DNA of 64,000 nucleotides, taken from Dioscorea cayenensis subsp. rotundata. Taxonomy: Eukaryota; Streptophyta; Magnoliopsida; Dioscoreales; Dioscoreaceae. How positions within the stretch are numbered: the stretch's first letter is position 1; each line of letters begins with the position of its first letter. The stretch is from NCBI RefSeq assembly GCF_009730915.1, contig NC_052488.1, positions 20,392,305-20,456,304 of the forward strand, given 5' to 3'. The translations under genes were made by a program, and so were the position numbers. Under the pieces are notes generated by a model. The model was not told the DNA's origin and did no database searches. It saw only the letters and a list, made by a program, of their open reading frames with translations. This document shows, piece after piece, positions 58,901 through 64,000 of the stretch.

Positions 58901-59492
58901 GGTATTTTTAGAATTACTTACACCTACCCATCCTCCACAAGATCCTCCTTAAACTGCAGGTATTCAGGCACAGTCAAGTCCTCAACAGCAAGTTCATTAA
59001 CATTCACTCTAACATATTCCCAAACTCCCGGCCTTGGGCGAATAGCAAGAGCAACCCATGGAGGGATAACGATCGCTTCCTGCTCCATATCCAGAGATTA
59101 GCATATAAAATATAATCTGCAAGTTTATATATTACATGCTCTCACCTGCGCAGCGTTGATAACATCTTCAAAGATACCATCCTTGAGTGCCTCTCTGTCA
59201 GCAGGGGATATCACAGCTTTGTACTCAGCTTGCAACTGATGTGGCAGTAGCATTCCTTTTCCTTGATTAACAAACCTGCAAATATAGAATTTCCGATCAG
59301 ATCATGCCTCAATAATTTAGAATAAATTTTATGATGATTATAGAACTATAGGTATTAATTGACAGAAAAAAGAGATTGATAAAAGAATTGAGACCTTGAG
59401 AAGACGGCCACCAATTCATTCCGATGAGCAGAGAGGTTATCGACCAAACGTTCGCGAACGCTGTGGACATGAGACAATGCAGGTTCCGCCAT
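55912..59492 (-). CDS. SUS: Sucrose synthase (SUS1-type)
   Basis: Fifteen coding exons on the minus strand: 59395-59492, 59146-59275, 58928-59079, 58668-58860, 58474-58592, 58191-58407, 58011-58106, 57760-57933, 57549-57665, 57306-57472, 57002-57226, 56614-56932, 56288-56532, 56056-56194 and 55912-55968. Every junction keeps phase; the sum is 2448 bp, 815 aa, normal for the family. The enzyme reversibly converts sucrose and UDP to UDP-glucose and fructose in the cytosol. Visible parts: N-terminal regulatory region (HSVRERL), the glycosyltransferase domain with [44 protein letters not shown], the nucleotide-binding MARLDRVKN and EAFGLTVIE (E674/E682, the EX7E motif). The usual phosphoserine motif LxRxxS is LxHxxS here (S11), so kinase recognition may differ. 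The C-terminus ends [10 protein letters not shown]. Confidence 0.96.
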
Positions 59493-61118
59493 GACTTCTT
59501 CTCTTCTTCAAAGATCACACTGTCAAACAAAGAACAAGAAACATGTTCAAGGGAAATATGAAAATCATCAGATCAGCATGCTAAAATTTTATTTCTCATT
59601 GGAAATAATAGCAGATTAACATAAAAATTTCATAGTAAACCTACTCAAATTTATCAAAATTCAGCTGCGCAGAAATCAGAGAACGATAGGAATAAAATGC
59701 TGTAAAAAGAAACAAACCCAAAATAAGATCAGAAACTGCTTTTTCAAAAAAGATCAGAATCTGCAAGCCATAAATATTTTCCAAATTCTACATATGAAAA
59801 TAAGTGCTGATCAATCCACCAAAAAAACTATTCCAATATGAAGCACATGATCTTTTCTTATAAAAACACACCAACTGAGAAATTCCTCACAAATTCAGGA
59901 AAAAAAAACATAAGAACAACAAACTAGACACACAGAAAAAAGGGATTTCTTCAAAAGAAGAGGAAATTTTAGCACAGAACTCAAGCAATGCAGGAACCAA
60001 AACTTCAAAAACAAAGATCTAAAGATGAAAAACAAATAGAAGAAGATTGCTTGAAAAAATCATCTTAGAAAACAGAAAAATACACAGAGAAAAACTGAAA
60101 ATTTTCTCACAGATTAAAACGAAACACAAAGCTAACAGATTAAAAATCATCTTAGAAAACATAAAAACACAGAGAAAAACTGATAATTTTCTCACAAATT
60201 AAAAAGAAACATAAAGCTAACAGATTAAAAACTCTGAAGAAAAAAAAAAGGAACAGAACAGAGATTTCTCAGAAAGAAGGGAAATTGTGCTCACAGATTA
60301 AACAAAGAACTTCATATCGGATAAAAAATTACCAAACACACACCTAGAACTTCTCCAAAGAACTCAATCAGCAATGCATGAACCAGAACTACAAAATCAA
60401 AGAACTAAAAAAGAAGTAAGCTTTTCTGAGGAACTTGCAGAAAGAAAACATCTCTAGCCCTGAATTTATATCAATGGAGGTTCACAAGGAAGCTATGTCA
60501 TCTACACAACGAGATAAACACCAAGTACAAATGAAAACACAGCACTGACAGCCATGGAAAGAGTGGCGTTACCCAAGACACCGACCTAAGAAGAAAACAA
60601 CAACCAGCTGTTGTTCAGCAATACTTCTCAAGAGAAAAATAAACATTTATCACCAAAAAAAGAAAAAAAAAAATTGGTACTTTTGCATGGATATGGCTGA
60701 GATAGTGAACACAAGTGTCAAGAAACCAAACAAGTGGAAAACGAGCATTAAAAAATTCGACTTGTGTTCTATAAACTAGAGAACAAAACCCATGTGTCTA
60801 AGCAATACCAGATAAACATCACACTATCTGAAACTGAGAAAAGCAATATATATATATATATATATATATATGCAATAGAATAACAACAGCAAAATGAGAA
60901 CTTGTACATCATTTTCACTAAAATAACAGTAAAAGAACCTGATTCTTGGACAAAAAGAGCCGCTTTTTTCACACTTACCCTAAAACAAAAGGAAAGGTGA
61001 GAGAGAGCTAAAAGAGGAAGGAGAACCAAACCAGAATCAAAAGGAACGGATGGAAGGCAAAGAGAACTAATGAAGACAATGAAGAATGGGAACTCTGAGA
61101 ACCTTGTTTATATAGAGA
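59493..61118 (-). promoter_or_regulatory. Sucrose synthase leader: TATA box, non-coding first exon and long leader intron
   Basis: On the minus strand CTATATAAAC (about 61107-61118) is a TATA box. The leader exon ends with donor TTAGG|GTAAGTG at 60979. The acceptor TTTGACAG lies at 59520-59521, and translation starts 27 bases later. The leader intron is therefore about 1459 bp. A long leader intron is a known conserved feature of plant sucrose synthase genes. A (TA)n run lies inside it at about 60847-60871. Confidence 0.68.
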
Positions 61119-62099
61119 AGGAAAAAAGTCACAAATTTAGCTTTTGTGAGTGGATGACACAAATGGCAGGCGAGGAAGAAGCAAAGATAGACATCATTTT
61201 CTCTTTGAAATTGATTGCCTTCCTCTTTCTCTTTCTTGGACTCAAATCACTCACTGTTCTTGCCAAAAAGTCTAGAAACCATACACAATTTGAGATCTTT
61301 TTTATATGAAACTCATCAAAATCTTAGCTTTTAGTATTGTTAATTTCTTTTCAATGAAATTCTCAAATTCCTATGGGGAAAAAAAGAGAGAATTTTGGTT
61401 TTTCTCATTGTGACAAGGACCAAATAATATGAACTATAATTCACTGTTTTTATCAATAAATGGGCTTTATTTGTTATATATAAATATATATATATATTAA
61501 TTAATTAATTAATTAATATTTAATAATTGCTTTTGTTGAAAGGGATGAATAGGAAAATGCGCCACGTGTTTGGCACGTGCCAATCTCCCGATTTTGTCCA
61601 CGAGTCGGCGAGTTGAATTTAATATCGTTGAAAAATATGAATTGAATATTTTATTTATATATATATATATATCACAATAAATTTAGTGATGACGATGCTA
61701 AAAGTTTTCAGTGAATGAGTCACCAATTGACTCATCAATGTTTGTTTCTAATTTTGATGTATTTGTTTAAAGTGCATTGAAAGACCACAGAAAATGCATA
61801 CGATGTAACTCTTTAAAACTTCAGGAAATAAAAAGAAAAAAAAATTGGAATTTCCCTTCCTCACTTATTATCTCAAATGCATTTTAAAAAATAAAAATTT
61901 TAAAATTACATGTATCAGAGTTTGATTCTCTTTTTCTTCAAAACAAATAATTATTTATATTTTTCAAAAAAACCATGTATCACCATTTATCTAATATATG
62001 ATAAATTTAATTTATATAATTAAAAAAGTTTTGGGAAAAAAATAATATAAACATCAAAGCATTACTTAATTAAGATTTAATTTTTTAAATTTTTCTACT
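61119..62099. other. Sucrose synthase upstream region with a G-box pair
   Basis: Two CACGTG G-boxes at 61563-61568 and 61574-61579, five bases apart, lie about 450 bases upstream of the TATA box. The rest is AT-rich, with (TTAA)n-like sequence at about 61497-61516 and an (AT)n run at about 61658-61672. Confidence 0.55.
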
Positions 62100-62900
62100 A
62101 TGTGTTGAGCTAAAAAAACCATAGTTGTATCGATACAAGACTGTTTGAATAGAAAAATAAAATTTAAAAAACTATCTTGCATTTAAGATTTAATTTTTGA
62201 TTGTTGTTTCAAAGGGATGGAAATAACAATAATTTTGTGAATAGAGGCATTTTAAATATACAATTTAAATCTAAAATAATATTAGATATTTTGGATTTTA
62301 ATTTTTTTGAACTATTAGTTATTTTGAGTGAAAATAACAATAATTTTGTTAAGAGATATTTTTCATGTAAAACCAAATCCAATGAAAATATCAAACATTT
62401 AGGATTTAATTTTTTAAATGATCTATTATTATGAGAAAAATAAAAATAACTTTATAAAAAAATTAAAAACAAAATCAAATCTAAAAAAATCAGTCATCTA
62501 GGATATAATGTTTTGATAAGAAATAACCACAACTTTGTCGATAAAGACAATTTAAAAAAACAAACTTTTAAACATATGTTGTTCTCAGTAAAGACAATGA
62601 TAGATTTGCCGATGAAGACAATTTATATACCAAAATCAAATCCAAAAAAGTAACTGAAGTTTTGTCGGATGAAGATAATTTAGTTTCTCAACCTCTATTA
62701 TCCTGAAAAAAATAACTAACATTTTGTCGGTATAAGACCATTTCGATACAAAAAAACAAAATCTAAAATATCATTATACATTTAAAATTCAGCCTATTTA
62801 TTCAACAATAATTTTGAAAATATAATCTAAAAACATCAAGTAAAAATCAAATCTAAAATAACTATAACTTTATTGAGGCATTGTTGATGCAAAAATATGA
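62100..62900. repeat. Degenerate tandem repeat array, unit roughly 105-130 bp
   Basis: A core like ATAAC-(A)-ATTTTGTCGATAAGACAATTT, followed by CAAAATCAAATCTAAAA, recurs about six to seven times with strong divergence (examples start near 62112, 62221, 62330, 62440, 62522, 62590, 62655 and 62715). Some units add a (C)ATTTAGGATTTAATTTTT segment. The array is old and has no coding frame of note. Confidence 0.55.
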
Positions 62901-63346
62901 TTAAAAAACAAAATTAGGTGTACCAAATATTATCGTCTTTTAGGTTTTTTTCATCCATGCAATTCTTATCCTACCGTGTGTTAACATTCCATGGAATTTT
63001 AGAGCATCAAGCAAGTTACTCCTCAGGTTAAGACATTTGAGATATTGATTTGATGTCATCCAATGAGATTTGAATATTCACATAGAACTAATATACTTTA
63101 AAACCGATAGATATTAAAATTACATGTTGAGTATTATTATATCATAATTAATTTTTTTAGTATTATATAAAATTTTCATTTATTATTGTATGAAATAATA
63201 ACTTGATATTAAAATTTGTTTATGTATTTATATTAAAAAGTTTCAACATAGTATCGGAGCCATCATTTAAATATTTATTATCATATTATGCAGGTCATTT
63301 TATTTATTCACCATTGATATATGAATGTTTATTTGCTCACTCACAC
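62901..63346. other. AT-rich intergenic, no gene seen
   Basis: Low-complexity AT-rich sequence between the degenerate array and the SINE. Nothing else was recognised. Confidence 0.4.
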
Positions 63347-63362
63347 AAGTTTGTTTATGAAT

Positions 63363-63537
63363 ACCAACGGCCTTTGGGTCAATTGGTATCGGGTCCCTTA
63401 CGTAGAGCGTTTGTTTCGGGGAGGACCCGAGATCGAACCTCATGTTATCTGCAGGTGAGGCAGCGTGGATCGGTGTTGGCGCTCTCCCATACGTCATGGC
63501 GTTTTCGGGTTACGGTCTTGTCTTTTTTTCTCAAAAA
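63363..63537 (+). mobile_element. tRNA-derived SINE, well preserved
   Basis: About 175 bp beginning ACCAACGGCC and ending TTTTTTTCTCAAAAA. A pol III A box (TGGGTCAATTGG, 63375-63386) and B box (GATCGAACCTC, 63431-63441) are spaced as in tRNA genes. It is flanked by a perfect 16-bp direct repeat, AAGTTTGTTTATGAAT, at 63347-63362 and 63538-63553, the mark of target-primed retrotransposition. It is related to the element at 12974-13173. No protein is encoded. Confidence 0.87.
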
Positions 63538-63553
63538 AAGTTTGTTTATGAAT

Positions 63554-64000
63554 GTCACATTAAATTATGATGGTATCATTAGCTATTATGTTTTATAGAG
63601 AAAACATGAACCAGGGAATAAAACATGTATATTACATGAAACTTTTATTATTTTATTCTTTATAATTTTTATATAATTTTTAATTTTAAACAAAGAGATG
63701 ATTGAGACTACTCTAGGCGTTTGATGGTGTGGAAATCAGTGACATTGCCCTTTCACTCACCGAAAGCTTTAGTTTGTACTGTGATTTGTGATTGTTAAAT
63801 TTGAGTGCCAATGCCATCAATTGTTGATAGAAAAAGAAAACCATTTGCTTTATTTAATTAAAGAATTTAATAGTTTATCTTTGTTATTGAGAAATAAAAA
63901 TGAAAATAATCTCAAGAGTTTGTCTTACATGCATATAATTTTTTTCAATTAAAATTTTTAAATAATGAATATGTATTTATAATTTCTCTTCTTAATCCGG
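63554..64000. other. AT-rich right edge, no gene seen
   Basis: No supported feature up to the window end. Confidence 0.4.

Noticed and set aside
1-64000. CRISPR arrays, operons, prophage or other bacterial systems
   Set aside because: The genes are intron-bearing plant nuclear genes; the repeats are microsatellites and transposons without regular unique spacers.

Overview
The window is nuclear DNA from a flowering plant. Nine multi-exon or F-box type protein genes of recognisable plant families lie in an AT-rich background with microsatellites, MITEs, hAT-like elements and tRNA-derived SINEs. All introns modelled here have GT-AG borders. There is a 1000-base run of N at 3032-4031, so this is assembled genomic scaffold. 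The species cannot be named from the sequence alone; an angiosperm is certain, anything narrower is a guess.

Layout. 1-1132 (-): 5' part of a Pumilio homolog 23/NOP9-type nucleolar gene that runs off the left edge. 2034-2522: a MITE with a perfect 10-bp target duplication. 5281-6994 (+): a five-exon remorin. 8909-10168 (-): an F-box gene with an uninterrupted coding region. 12.9-16.7 kb: gene-poor, with an old SINE and a second MITE. 17036-25261 (-): a 12-exon FYVE-type FAB1/PIKfyve lipid kinase. 26.1-33.4 kb: transposon-rich (two hAT-like elements, a LINE relic, a possible long LTR). 33782-36402 (+): eIF2B alpha. 37117-39383 (+): a P-class PPR gene whose third intron, if retained, gives a short protein with a hydrophobic tail. 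39.4-44.8 kb: AT-rich and without genes. 44863-47278 (+): an ERF-VII transcription factor beginning Met-Cys, the oxygen-sensing N-degron. 49003-51257 (-): a FYVE plus SYLF protein. 53907-55329 (-): mitochondrial inner membrane peptidase subunit 1. 55912-59492 (-): a 15-exon sucrose synthase with a spliced leader and a TATA box near 61.1 kb. 61.3-64 kb: AT-rich, with an old degenerate repeat array and a well preserved SINE.

The genes are housekeeping or regulatory and do not form an operon-like system. Three links are worth noting. FAB1 uses PI3P as substrate, and the FYVE-SYLF protein probably reads the same lipid. The ERF-VII factor lies about 14 kb from the start of a sucrose synthase, a family often induced by low oxygen. 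The Pumilio-23 gene (ribosome biogenesis) and the PPR gene both have telo-box motifs upstream.

Exon coordinates were worked out by hand from splice consensus, phase continuity and family similarity, without transcript data. They should be read as strong models, with a possible one-base error in the last IMP1 exon. No CRISPR arrays, rRNA genes or convincing tRNA genes were seen. I did not find a clearly new biological system. The most unusual observations are the PPR intron-retention switch, the CpG-decay contrast between two SINE copies, and snRNA-type promoter motifs inside a hAT element and in a FAB1 intron.
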